A stretch of DNA of 64,000 nucleotides from Desulfovibrio sp. JY (lineage in GTDB: Bacteria; Desulfobacterota; Desulfovibrionia; Desulfovibrionales; Desulfovibrionaceae), in contig CP082962.1 in the NCBI GenBank assembly GCA_021730285.1, positions 2,976,001 to 3,040,000 on the forward strand. The letters are read 5' to 3'. Shown here piece after piece: positions 8,660 through 17,421 of this stretch. The translations under genes were made by a program, and so were the position numbers. Positions within the stretch are counted from its first letter, which is position 1; the number at the start of each line of letters is the position of its first letter. A model generated the notes under the pieces. That model was given only the letters and a program-made list of their open reading frames with translations. It had not been told where the DNA came from and did no database searches.

Positions 8660-11600
8660 ATGGGTTTTATCAAAAAAATAAGAACGGTATGGTCCATGAA
8701 AATAATAATGCCGGACTCAGTGAGATTCAACCTTATGTTGGTGGTCTTGGCCGGGCTGCTGCCTGTTGTGGCGGCCATGGCCAGTTCGATTTTGGAGCGT
8801 TGGAACCATGAAATCGAGGGCACAGAGCTTACCAGTCTCCGCTTAGTTACATATTACGCTGCACAGCAGGATGAAGAAACCCGACGCATTAAAACGGTGC
8901 TTAACAACCTGGCGGGAACCTTGCCTGTGCGGGCCATGGACCCCGTGGCCTGCGATGGTTTGTTCCGAAGCTATCTTGCGGCCAATCCTGGCTATGTGAA
9001 CTTTGCCCTTACGGATGCCCAAGGGAACGCTGTGGCCTCGGCCCTCCCATTTACAAAGCAGAACCTCATGGACCGGAAGGAGGTCAAGGAGGCCTTGTCC
9101 GCCGGGAAGTTTTCCGTCGGGGAGTTTGCCGTGGGCAAGGTGAGCGGGGTGGATATTCTTCCCTTTGCCCTGCCGGTGCGGGACGGCGGGGGTGGGGTGC
9201 GGGGTGTCCTGGTCGCAACGTTGCGGTTGCAAGACCTCAAGCCGTTTTTCGAACGGGCTCGATTGCCCCAAGACTCCTTCGCGGGGCTGGTCGATGCCAA
9301 TGGCCACCGGCTCTTCAGATTTCCAGCCAAGGATTCTGACCCTATCGGGAAACCGATCGCCCCCGTTGTTTGGCGGGCGATTGAGTCCCTGGGACAAGAA
9401 GGCGTCTTCACGGGGCATGACGCCGACGGCCCGGAACGAATCTACGCGATACGCCGTATGGCGCTGGCTCCGGGTGACGCTCCCTACCTGAACCTATTTG
9501 TAGCCATCCCCAAAACCGTGGTTATGGACAACGCCAACGCGGCTATTCAGCGACAGGTCGGGTGGCTCCTTCTCTCTGTGGTGTTGGCTGGAAGCGCGGC
9601 TTGGCTGGTGTGCCAGTACGGTATCTACGAGCGGGTGGACGCGTTGTCCGTCATGGTCCGCCGTCTGGAGGGGGGTGACTTGTCCGCCAGGACAGAGCTC
9701 GACAATCCCCAGGGCACCTTCGGCGAACTGGGGGCCACCCTCAATACAATGGCCGCGGCCCTGCAACAGGATATGATCGAGCGCACCGAGGTACAGCGCA
9801 ATTTGGAAATGGAAATCCTTCGCCGCAAGGCCCTGATGGAGAATGTCGGCGATGGCATCGTCGCCATCGATCAGGAACACCGGGTGGTGGAGGCGAACCG
9901 CAAGTTCGCGGAGATGCTCGGTTATACACCGGAAGAGTTGGTCGGGATGGCGACCTGGGACTACGAAGCCAGGTTGAGCGAGGAAGATATCCGCAATAAT
10001 TTTGGTGCGGTAGACACGGTTAGGAATGTCTTTGAGTCCGAGCACCGACGCAAGGATGGTACAACCTTTCCCGTGGAGGTCAGTGCCAGCGGGACCAAGT
10101 TTCAAGGGCGGTCATTTGCCCTGGCCGTCGTGCGGGACATTGAGGAGCGAAAGCGCGGGGAGCAAACTCTGCGTAATTTCTACGCACTTCTGGAGAACTC
10201 AGAGCACGTGATGGTCTTCAAGGATACGGCCCTGCGTTATGTCATAGTCAACAGGGCCTACACGCAACTGACCGGGCATTTGCCGCAGGACGTCATCGGC
10301 CGAAGCGACCAGGAACTCTTCGCAGGCAAGTCCACCCCGGAGCAGATCGAAGCGTATATGGCCAACGACCGGCAGGCCTTGCCCCTGAAGCCGGGCCAGT
10401 CAGTCACTGCCGAGGAGGAGACGCTGGGGCCAAACGGAGAAGTGCGCACCTATCTGACCAAAAAGTTTCCAGTCTACGGCGAGGATGGCGGACTTATGGG
10501 CGTGGGGACAATTGCCTGGGAGATCACCGACCGCAAAAGAATCGAGGTGGAATTGCGGGAAGCCAAGGAGGTGGCCGAAGAGGCCACCCAGACCAAAAGC
10601 CGTTTCTTGGCCAACATGAGTCACGAGATCCGCACACCCATCAACGGGATCGTGGGCATGGTCCAGTTGTTGAAAACGACCGAGCTTGACCAGGAACAGA
10701 TCGAGTATGTCGAGATGGCGCTCCGATCCTGTCGGCGGCTTGCCGGACTGGTCGCCGACATCCTTGATCTCTCCCGGATCGAGGCCGGGCGGCTTCAGAT
10801 CAAGGCCACGCCATTCATGTTCATGGAACTGTTTCGGGCCGTTGAACAGCTTTTCGCCATGCCGGCACGCCAGAAAGGCATCCGCATAACCTTTTATGCG
10901 GATGCAAGAATCCCGGACCACGTGGTGGGAGACAGTTCCCGGCTGCAACAGGTGCTGAACAACTTGATCGGCAATGCCATCAAATTCACTCAGGCCGGGG
11001 AGATAAACGTTGAGGCCTACCTCTTGCCGCCTTCTGCCCCGGACAAGGTTCGGGTGCTGTTCTCCGTGGCCGACACTGGAGTCGGCATCGATGATGCGAT
11101 ACTTCCAGCCTTGTTTGAGCCCTTCACGCAGGCCGACGACAGCTTCACCCGGAAATACCAGGGCGCTGGTCTCGGGTTGTCCATCTGCAAAAATTTGGTG
11201 GAGCTCATGGGGGGAGGTGTCTCCATCGACAGCGCGAAGGGCGTCGGCACCACGGTGCATTTCTGCGTCGTGTTCGGAAAGGTCGTAGAGGGGGCTGGAC
11301 AAGTCGAGGGCAAAACGGCCCCCCGGACGGATGCAGTCCATGAAGTCACGGTGCTCGTGGTCGAAGACGACAAGGTGAACGCGATAGCGCTCTCCCATCT
11401 CTTAAAAAAGGCTGGCCATCGCATCCGAAACGCTGAAAATGGGCGACAAGCACTGGATATCCTCCAATTCGAAACCTTCGATCTCATCCTCATGGACATC
11501 CAGATGCCGGTTATGGACGGCCTGGAGGCCACACGCCGCATCCGAGCCGGGGGAGCGGGAACGGACAAGGCCGACATCCCCATCGTCGCCCTTACCGCCC

Positions 11601-11740
11601 ACGCCATGTCCGGTGACAGGGAAAAGTTCCTGGCTGCGGGGATGAGCGACTACCTCGCCAAGCCCGCTGAGATGGAGACGCTTAGGGAAGTCATTGCGAG
11701 GGTTGTTACAGGCGGTCCCGCCAACATTGGGAGCGCCTGA
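8660..11740 (+). CDS. Hybrid sensor histidine kinase (Cache-HAMP-PAS-PAS-HisKA-HATPase-REC)
   Basis: This 1026-residue membrane sensor has TM1 near 20-40, an extracytoplasmic Cache-like domain to about 295, TM2, and a HAMP linker near 320-375. Two PAS domains (about 393-500 and 510-640) precede HisKA with phospho-His655 in SHEIRTPINGIVG, then HATPase (GLGLSICKNLVELMGG) and a C-terminal receiver with Asp946 in LMDIQMPVMDG. No Hpt domain or partner regulator lies next to it, so its output is unknown. The start is uncertain: ATG at 8660 or at 8696, both with poor ribosome sites. The 5' end is distinctly AT-rich and the gene follows an hsdR remnant, so acquisition by transfer is likely. Confidence 0.9.
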   Translation: MGFIKKIRTVWSMKIIMPDSVRFNLMLVVLAGLLPVVAAMASSILERWNHEIEGTELTSLRLVTYYAAQQDEETRRIKTVLNNLAGTLPVRAMDPVACDGLFRSYLAANPGYVNFALTDAQGNAVASALPFTKQNLMDRKEVKEALSAGKFSVGEFAVGKVSGVDILPFALPVRDGGGGVRGVLVATLRLQDLKPFFERARLPQDSFAGLVDANGHRLFRFPAKDSDPIGKPIAPVVWRAIESLGQEGVFTGHDADGPERIYAIRRMALAPGDAPYLNLFVAIPKTVVMDNANAAIQRQVGWLLLSVVLAGSAAWLVCQYGIYERVDALSVMVRRLEGGDLSARTELDNPQGTFGELGATLNTMAAALQQDMIERTEVQRNLEMEILRRKALMENVGDGIVAIDQEHRVVEANRKFAEMLGYTPEELVGMATWDYEARLSEEDIRNNFGAVDTVRNVFESEHRRKDGTTFPVEVSASGTKFQGRSFALAVVRDIEERKRGEQTLRNFYALLENSEHVMVFKDTALRYVIVNRAYTQLTGHLPQDVIGRSDQELFAGKSTPEQIEAYMANDRQALPLKPGQSVTAEEETLGPNGEVRTYLTKKFPVYGEDGGLMGVGTIAWEITDRKRIEVELREAKEVAEEATQTKSRFLANMSHEIRTPINGIVGMVQLLKTTELDQEQIEYVEMALRSCRRLAGLVADILDLSRIEAGRLQIKATPFMFMELFRAVEQLFAMPARQKGIRITFYADARIPDHVVGDSSRLQQVLNNLIGNAIKFTQAGEINVEAYLLPPSAPDKVRVLFSVADTGVGIDDAILPALFEPFTQADDSFTRKYQGAGLGLSICKNLVELMGGGVSIDSAKGVGTTVHFCVVFGKVVEGAGQVEGKTAPRTDAVHEVTVLVVEDDKVNAIALSHLLKKAGHRIRNAENGRQALDILQFETFDLILMDIQMPVMDGLEATRRIRAGGAGTDKADIPIVALTAHAMSGDREKFLAAGMSDYLAKPAEMETLREVIARVVTGGPANIGSA

Positions 11741-12060
11741 AGAACGTGGGGTCCATGCTTCTGTGGTCGACTTTCTCCGTCCAAATTCCTACGGGTTTGT
11801 GCTGAAAAGACCGGAGAACCGAGCTGGATGGCCTGAGGCGTTGGATAGACGCGTGTCGCCTCTTTCATGGCGCCGACAATGATTTTGCAGGCACCGCTTG
11901 CGGGCAAGACACCTTTCCACTGTGTGGCGTCGTCAAAAGTCGCAGCGGACTTATTCTCGTCAGTCTTTGCCTGCCGGGCACTTTGGCCATGAGCGTGTTG
12001 TTTCTCCTCGGTTTGCTCGAGATCTGCGACTTTTTCCTGCCCGACAGGGAGCGCGGGGAA
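11741..12060. other. Gap after the hybrid kinase; nothing recognised
   Basis: About 320 bases between two convergent genes. Short open frames exist on both strands, including one minus-strand frame that stays open past 11900, but none resembles a known protein or has a ribosome site. It may be decayed accessory DNA. Confidence 0.3.
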
Positions 12061-12093
12061 ATAAAAAGGCCCTGATAGGGAACTATCAGGGCC
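12061..12093 (-). terminator. Rho-independent terminator of the SLC13-like gene
   Basis: A perfect 10-bp stem, GGCCCTGATA (12068-12077) with TATCAGGGCC (12084-12093), is followed on the minus strand by TTTTTAT. It lies about 30 bases downstream of the transporter stop. Confidence 0.85.
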
Positions 12094-12123
12094 GGAAACA
12101 AAGCGGGAAAGGTCCTTTCCTGG

Positions 12124-13524
12124 TTACTGGAGCAGCATGTTCCAAAACGGCATGGCAATGAAGGTGACAAAAAGCCCGGCCAGGATCAGGCGCACACCGA
12201 GCACCTTGAACATATCCTTGGAGCGGATATAGCCGAAGCTGAAAAAATATAATAATACCGCGTATTCATAAGGGAAAATATAGTTGTCCAGGCCGTATTG
12301 AAAGGAGAAATACAAGGCGCGCGAATCCACGTGCATCTGCCTGCCCAACTCGGCCAGGGGCGAAGTCATGGTGGTGGTCGCCGCCAGGGGGGTCAGCAGG
12401 AAGTTGGCGGCCATGCCCAGGGTATACGCCGCTCCCCCTGCCGCATTGTCGCCGAGGCCATGCAGGTAGGGCAAGGCCATCTGCGCGATCCAGTCCGTCA
12501 CCTTGAGCGCGCCGCCGGCGCTGCCGATGGCCATGCAGCCCATGATGAAGAACAGCGGGGCGAAGTTGATCTTGGAGAATCGCTGGCCGTCCATGAGCCG
12601 CACCCCGGGCAGGAAGGTGACGAACGTGATGATGATCAGCACGATGCCCGCACTGATGCCGTGCAGCTTGTCCGTGGCCAGCAACAGCAACGTGACAAGC
12701 ATCAGGTAGGCCGCCCGCTTTTGTTCGGAAGTCGCCGGGCCGAGATCACAGCATTTTGCCAGCATGTTGGCTTTCATCTTTGCTTTGTTCGTGGACGAAG
12801 GCAGCAGGGCGATGACGAGTCCCACCGACAGGAAGGTGTAGATCATGCCGGGCAGGAAGTTGTACATGGCGTATTCGAGCCATGTGGTCTTTATGCCGAG
12901 CACTTTGTCGACCAGGGCCATGCCGAGAACGAGATCGGCCCCACCGGTGAGATAGCACAGCTTCGTCGATGCGACCGTCAGGAAACAGGTCAGCATGATG
13001 GCGGTCGCTTCTCGACTCTTGGCCTTGAAATCCAGTGCGTCGCACAGGCTGACGCCCAGGGCGCAGATGATGGCGGCCTTGCCCATGATGGAGGGAACAA
13101 GTGGTGCTATGATCGCGCCGGCCAGACATATCCCGATCAGTGTGCCGGAAAAGCTCCCACCCATGGCCCTAACACATAACAAACCGATGCGTTTTCCGAG
13201 GCCGGTTTCATGGAATATTTTGCCAAGCGTGAATCCACCTATCACAATAATGGGAACATCACTCAGCCATGGGCCGAAAACAACACGTTGTTTGACGCCG
13301 CATATCAAAATATAAAGAATAGGAAGCAGAATTCCGACAGCTACTTGGTCGACAACATCCATCGACCACATGGCAACGGCCCAAACGGTGATGGCCATGA
13401 ATAACGCCATGTGGGGCGTTACGATGCCGTCGCCAACGGGCATGGCGATATAGGCAAGTATTGCCAAAATAAAACTTAAGCCCCACTTGCACAGTGAAGC
13501 CTTACAAAATCCGGCTGATGGCAT
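12124..13524 (-). CDS. SLC13 / ion-transporter superfamily anion permease
   Basis: This 466-residue polytopic protein has about 11-12 hydrophobic segments and the layout of SLC13-type (DASS) or ArsB-like permeases. An N-terminal half carries APLVPSIMGKAAI and a C-terminal half carries TPLAATTTMTSPLAEL in the usual re-entrant positions. The exact SNT sodium motifs of characterised DASS carriers are not obvious. It probably imports sulfate, a sulfonate or a dicarboxylate with sodium or protons. The ATG at 13524 is preferred over TTG 13530 because AGGAGG lies seven bases before it. It diverges from the CRP/FNR gene with a candidate operator in between, so control by that regulator is likely. Confidence 0.72.
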   Translation of the reverse strand: MPSAGFCKASLCKWGLSFILAILAYIAMPVGDGIVTPHMALFMAITVWAVAMWSMDVVDQVAVGILLPILYILICGVKQRVVFGPWLSDVPIIVIGGFTLGKIFHETGLGKRIGLLCVRAMGGSFSGTLIGICLAGAIIAPLVPSIMGKAAIICALGVSLCDALDFKAKSREATAIMLTCFLTVASTKLCYLTGGADLVLGMALVDKVLGIKTTWLEYAMYNFLPGMIYTFLSVGLVIALLPSSTNKAKMKANMLAKCCDLGPATSEQKRAAYLMLVTLLLLATDKLHGISAGIVLIIITFVTFLPGVRLMDGQRFSKINFAPLFFIMGCMAIGSAGGALKVTDWIAQMALPYLHGLGDNAAGGAAYTLGMAANFLLTPLAATTTMTSPLAELGRQMHVDSRALYFSFQYGLDNYIFPYEYAVLLYFFSFGYIRSKDMFKVLGVRLILAGLFVTFIAMPFWNMLLQ

Positions 13525-13590
13525 AGCCAATCCTCCTGCGAGTATTGTGCTTGAGGCTTGGCGGACAATAGGTGAGGAGCATATTCTTCG

Positions 13591-13608
13591 CTGTAACGGT
13601 TGCTACAG
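13591..13608. promoter_or_regulatory. Candidate CRP/FNR-family operator, site 1
   Basis: CTGTA and TACAG are separated by 8 bases between the divergent transporter and CRP/FNR genes. Thirteen of its inner 16 bases (TGTAACGGTTGCTACA) recur at 14858-14873 upstream of the first arylsulfotransferase-like gene. This is the position expected for an autoregulated divergent promoter. Confidence 0.5.
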
Positions 13609-13703
13609 TTTTCACAAATTATTTCTTGCATCTCTTTTGGGATAAGGCAAATATTTACCGAACGCCTGCCCTACATCATCTGTCGCCATAGGGAGAAAAC
13701 CCC

Positions 13704-14408
13704 ATGGATGAAGGGAAATGTTGTCTCCTTGATGAGGATAAATCTCTGGAATTCGTCAGGATTTCCTCTGTTGCCAAAGTATGGCGAAAAGTCCTGTGCT
13801 ACGGAAAATGCTGTCGCTTTCCCAAAGGGACGGACATTCTTCCGGGGGGTGTGACCGGAGAACAGCTGTATTTCATTGAAAAAGGCGAGGTGCGCCTTAT
13901 GCGCATCACGCGCGACGGACGGGAAAAGCTGCTGCTTTCCCTGTATCCCGGTGCCATTGTCGGTGAAACGCCTTTTTTTGACGAAGTGCCCGCCAGGAGC
14001 ACTGTCGTTGCTGCAACAGACTGTGTTCTCTATGCTTTTTCACGGGATTGCGTCATCGGCGAGCTCATTCCCCGCTATCCGGAACTGGCCTTGGCCTTGC
14101 TGCGAACCCTGGCCGCCAAGGTCCGCGTCCTGTGCAACCAATCCGTCAGCCTGTGCCTGGAAGATCTCCCTTCCCGGATTTGCACGTTTTTGCGCGTGCG
14201 GGCCAACATTCACGACGACGGCACCATGGAGGCCAGGGTCAAGCCGTGCCTTAACCAGCAGGAGCTGGCCAATCTGCTCGGCGTGCACCGGGTGACGCTT
14301 AACAAGGCCCTGCGCGAACTGGAGCGGGAATCCATCCTCGGTCCCTATACCAAGGACGAGGTGTACATCCTCGATGAAAACCGCTTTCTGGCCCTTGTCC
14401 TGAAATAA
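13704..14408 (+). CDS. CRP/FNR-family transcriptional regulator
   Basis: This 234-residue protein has an N-terminal cyclic-nucleotide-binding-like beta-roll (about 25-140, with LYFIEKGEVRLMR and PGAIVGE). A dimer helix follows, then a C-terminal winged helix with LNQQELANLLGVHRVTLNKALRELE. FNR-type four-cysteine clustering is absent, although several Cys occur near residues 6-37 (for example GKCC), so haem, redox or small-molecule sensing are all possible. It sits between the SLC13-like transporter and the arylsulfotransferase-like cluster. Similar 16-bp sites lie on both sides of it, which makes it the prime candidate regulator of both. Its effector cannot be inferred. Confidence 0.87.
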   Translation: MDEGKCCLLDEDKSLEFVRISSVAKVWRKVLCYGKCCRFPKGTDILPGGVTGEQLYFIEKGEVRLMRITRDGREKLLLSLYPGAIVGETPFFDEVPARSTVVAATDCVLYAFSRDCVIGELIPRYPELALALLRTLAAKVRVLCNQSVSLCLEDLPSRICTFLRVRANIHDDGTMEARVKPCLNQQELANLLGVHRVTLNKALRELERESILGPYTKDEVYILDENRFLALVLK

Positions 14409-14487
14409 AGCGCTTCCGGGCCGGGCTCCCCGGGCCGATCTCCCCGAGTCGGTCTCCCAGGGCCGGCTTGTTCTCCCCCCTCGCGGC

Positions 14488-14519
14488 GGCATGCCTGGCC
14501 TGTCCAGGCCAGGCATGCC
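14488..14519. repeat. 13-bp inverted repeat (hairpin)
   Basis: GGCATGCCTGGCC (14488-14500) and its exact complement (14507-14519) flank the loop TGTCCA. It lies about 80 bases after the CRP/FNR stop and could act as a terminator stem, but no T-run follows. Confidence 0.7.
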
Positions 14520-14670
14520 AGGAAGTGCCCCCACGGCGTTTCCCCCTGCCCGCCGCCTTTGCCGCGGCGGGCAAGCCTTTCCTCGCCGTCCAGGGATGTT
14601 TGCGGCCCTTTTTATGGTCGGGACGCGCGGCAGGGCCCCGGCCAGGATTCCGTCCGCATCCCCCTCGCTG

Positions 14671-14706
14671 TTCCCCGGGTTCCCCGGGTTCCCCGGGTTC
14701 CCCGGA
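14671..14706. repeat. Four tandem copies of a 9-bp unit
   Basis: TTCCCCGGG is repeated four times head to tail; the last copy ends in A instead of G. It is non-coding, and a likely slippage-prone site. Confidence 0.85.
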
Positions 14707-14857
14707 GCGAACTTCCTTTCCCTTCTCTCGGCCGCCCAGGCCTGCCCCCCCTTTTGCCGGTCCGTGCGACGAGCTCCTTGAAAGCGTTTTCGCATCAGGC
14801 TGATTTCCTGGCTTAAATACAAAGTTTGTCGCGAAAAAATCATTTCTTTGCGAAAAA

Positions 14858-14873
14858 TGTAACGAGTGCAACA
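14858..14873. promoter_or_regulatory. Candidate CRP/FNR-family operator, site 2
   Basis: TGTAACGAGTGCAACA matches the site at 13592-13607 in 13 of 16 positions. It lies 98 bases upstream of the first arylsulfotransferase-like start codon, a position that would suit activation. Confidence 0.45.
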
Positions 14874-14970
14874 GCAGCGCGGGCGGGGACTTGCTAAAAG
14901 GGGTTCATGCTTGAGGCTAACGTGAGGAAGAGGCTGCTATTACTTTTGTAGAAAAAAAAGGAGTCCACAC

Positions 14971-16419
14971 ATGGGGCACCCGACAATTTACCCGACTGGA
15001 GTTACCGTTTACGACCCCGATAAATGCTGGAGTGGTTTCACCATTTATCAGGCACAGGAAGTCGGAGCCGTTCTTATGGATATGAACGGACACGAGGTCA
15101 ACGTCTGGAAAGGCGTCCTCGGCATGCCGAACAAGATATTCCCCGGCGGCTATCTGATGTCCAGCCGTGGTCGTCGCAACGGAAAGTACAGCGTCCAGGA
15201 CGGACTGGATGTGGTGCAGATCGACTGGGACGGCAAGATCGTCTGGAAGTTCGATCGCAATGAATACATTGAAGATCCAGGTGCGCCGGGACAGTGGATG
15301 GCGCGCTACCATCACGACTTTCAGCGTGAAGGCAATCCCGTGGGTTATTACGCCCCGGGCATGGAGCCCAAGACGGATTCCGGCAACACGCTGGTTCTGG
15401 CCCACCGCAATGCCCGCAATCCCAAGATTTCCGACAAGCAGCTGCTCGACGACGTCATTCTGGAAGTCGACTGGGACGGCGACATTGTCTGGGAATGGAA
15501 TTGCCACGAGCATTTCGAGGAAATGGGCTTTCGGGAAGTCTCCAAGAACGCCCTGTGCCGCAACCCCAACTACCGTCCCACCGAACCCGAGGGCATGGGC
15601 GACTGGATGCACATCAACTCCATGTCCGTCCTTGGCCCCAACAAATGGTATGATGCCGGGGACGAGCGCTTCCATCCCGACAACATCATCGTGGACGGCC
15701 GCGAAGCCAACATCCTTTTCATCATCAGCAAAAAGACCGGCAAGATCACCTGGAAGCTCGGCCCCTATTTCGACGATTCCCCCGAGGCCAAGGCCATCGG
15801 CTGGATCATCGGCCAGCACCATGTCCACATGATCCCGGGCACCCTCCCGGGCGGCGGCAACATCCTGGTCTACGACAACGGCGGCTGGGGCGGCTACGAC
15901 GCGCCCAACCCCGGGGCCCCCACCGGCGTCAAGGCGGCCCTTCGCGACTACTCGCGGGTGCTCGAAATCGACCCCGTGGCCATGAAGATCGTGTGGCAGT
16001 ACACGCCGAGCGAAGCCGGTTTCCTGGCCCCCATGGACAGCAACCGCTTCTACAGCCCGTTTATCAGCGGCATGCAGCGCCTGCCCAACGGCAACACGCT
16101 CATCACCGAGGGCTCCGACGGCCGCGTCTTCGAAGTGACCCCTGACCACAAGATCGTCTGGGAGTTCATCTCTCCCTACATGGGCAAGCTCGTGCCCATG
16201 AACATGACCTACCGGGCCTACCGTGTGCCCTACGAGTGGGTGCCGCAGGTCGCAAAGCCCGTGGAAACCCCGGTCGCCCCCATGGACGTGGCTTCGTTTC
16301 GGGTGCCCGGCGCCGCCGCTTTGGGCGCGCGCGCCAAGGAAGTGTCCGTCGAGGGTTGCGTCCCTTACGCCGGCAGCAACGCGCTGTGCGTGGCTTCGGT
16401 GGAAGACGGCGACGCCTAA
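14971..16419 (+). CDS. Arylsulfotransferase-like beta-propeller without signal peptide
   Basis: This 482-residue protein of the ASST family has repeated propeller blades marked by DWDGxIVWxW, LPNGNTLI and GRVFEVTPDHKIVWEF. Family members move a sulfuryl group between phenols through a histidine. Conserved-looking histidines occur in DWMHINSMS and GQHHVHMIP. Unlike known periplasmic ASSTs it starts MGHPTIYPTG with no signal peptide. A strong AAAAGGAG site precedes this ATG and an in-frame stop lies 15 codons upstream, so a longer exported form is excluded. It therefore appears cytoplasmic and opens an operon-like set with glutaredoxin, lipoamide dehydrogenase and lipoyl-carrier genes. Sulfotransferase activity is inferred from the family only. 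Confidence 0.82.
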   Translation: MGHPTIYPTGVTVYDPDKCWSGFTIYQAQEVGAVLMDMNGHEVNVWKGVLGMPNKIFPGGYLMSSRGRRNGKYSVQDGLDVVQIDWDGKIVWKFDRNEYIEDPGAPGQWMARYHHDFQREGNPVGYYAPGMEPKTDSGNTLVLAHRNARNPKISDKQLLDDVILEVDWDGDIVWEWNCHEHFEEMGFREVSKNALCRNPNYRPTEPEGMGDWMHINSMSVLGPNKWYDAGDERFHPDNIIVDGREANILFIISKKTGKITWKLGPYFDDSPEAKAIGWIIGQHHVHMIPGTLPGGGNILVYDNGGWGGYDAPNPGAPTGVKAALRDYSRVLEIDPVAMKIVWQYTPSEAGFLAPMDSNRFYSPFISGMQRLPNGNTLITEGSDGRVFEVTPDHKIVWEFISPYMGKLVPMNMTYRAYRVPYEWVPQVAKPVETPVAPMDVASFRVPGAAALGARAKEVSVEGCVPYAGSNALCVASVEDGDA

Positions 16420-16472
16420 GCAACGCCGGGTGGGGAAGACCGCTTCCCCACCCGGAAACAGGAAGACCGCTT

Positions 16473-17303
16473 ATGAGCATAACCTTGTACACCGCGCCGG
16501 ATTGCCAGCGCTGCAAGATCGTCAAGGCGTTCCTCAAGGAGCGCGGCATCGCATACGGCGTGATCGACTTCAAGGGCGACGCCCAGGAATTCAACACGTT
16601 CTACCGCGCCAACCGCAAGCACATCTATCGCAATCCCGAGGGCGTGGAGTTTCCCCTGTTTTCCGACGGCGAGGTCATCAAGCAGGGCAGCGGCGAGGTC
16701 ATTGCCTACCTCCTGGCCGGCCGCGCCCTGGAAGTGGCGGTGACGCGCAGCGAACTGCTGCACGGCTGGATTTCCGGGCTCTACGTGTCCCGGTGCCCGG
16801 CGGAGCAGGAAGACAACTTCGTCACCCTGGCGGAATATCTGGCCGCCGGCGGGCTATCGGTCCTCTTGCGCACCGACGGGCGCAATCCGGCCTTGCTGCG
16901 CCGCCTTGTCGCGGCCAAGACCGCGGCCAAGCTGTCCCTGGACATCCCCGGACCGGCCGACGTCTACCAGTCCCTGTACGGTCAGGCGCCGGACAGGGCG
17001 GCCCTGGCCGAAACCATCGAAATCGTGCGCGCTTTTCCGGACCACGAAATCCGCTTTTTCGCCACGCCGGTTCCCCGTGCCGACGGTTCCCTTTCCTGGC
17101 CGACCCGGGACGAGGCCGGTGCGGCGGCGGCCATGGTCTACGAGGCCTGCGGCGACCATCAGCTGCCGTATCGCATTGCCTGCGCCACGGCGGAAACGCC
17201 CGGGGGATTGCAAGGGCTTGCCCCGCTCGAAGACGCGGTGCTGCTCAAATATCGCTCGGCCTCCCGGAGCACGCTTTTCAAGGCCGATATCGCGCCCAGG
17301 TAG
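16473..17303 (+). CDS. Glutaredoxin-like domain fused to a radical-SAM-like C-terminal half
   Basis: This 276-residue protein has two parts. Residues 1-75 form a glutaredoxin fold with CQRC (APDCQRCKIVKAFLKERGI) and an FPLFSDGEVI cis-proline region. Residues about 90-270 resemble the second half of NrdG-type radical SAM activases: LRTDGRNPALLRRLV, LSLDIPGPADVYQSLYG, then ALAETIEIVRAF. The CxxxCxxC cluster motif of radical SAM enzymes is absent, so this part cannot bind the canonical [4Fe-4S] cluster. The gene lies 53 bases after the first arylsulfotransferase-like gene and before lipoamide dehydrogenase. It could move electrons or thiol groups between them. The glutaredoxin call is firm, the radical-SAM resemblance moderate and the function unknown. 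Confidence 0.75.
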   Translation: MSITLYTAPDCQRCKIVKAFLKERGIAYGVIDFKGDAQEFNTFYRANRKHIYRNPEGVEFPLFSDGEVIKQGSGEVIAYLLAGRALEVAVTRSELLHGWISGLYVSRCPAEQEDNFVTLAEYLAAGGLSVLLRTDGRNPALLRRLVAAKTAAKLSLDIPGPADVYQSLYGQAPDRAALAETIEIVRAFPDHEIRFFATPVPRADGSLSWPTRDEAGAAAAMVYEACGDHQLPYRIACATAETPGGLQGLAPLEDAVLLKYRSASRSTLFKADIAPR

Positions 17304-17421
17304 CGGCCGGCGAAAAGGTCAGCGACGCGCAAAACCATAGCCGCCCGGCCACGGGCCGGGATCGCGGCGGGGTGTCCCGTGGGTCGCGACAACCCGCTGT
17401 GCGGAGAAGAAAGGCGAATTT

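Larger units (their letters stand above)
14409..14970. other. Long GC-repeat gap and leader of the arylsulfotransferase cluster
   Basis: About 560 bases without a supported gene. The first 400 bases are simple-sequence GC-rich DNA with a long palindrome and a 9-bp tandem repeat, listed separately. The last 150 bases are AT-richer, carry the second candidate CRP/FNR site at 14858-14873, and end in an AAAAGGAG ribosome site before ATG 14971. Confidence 0.5.
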
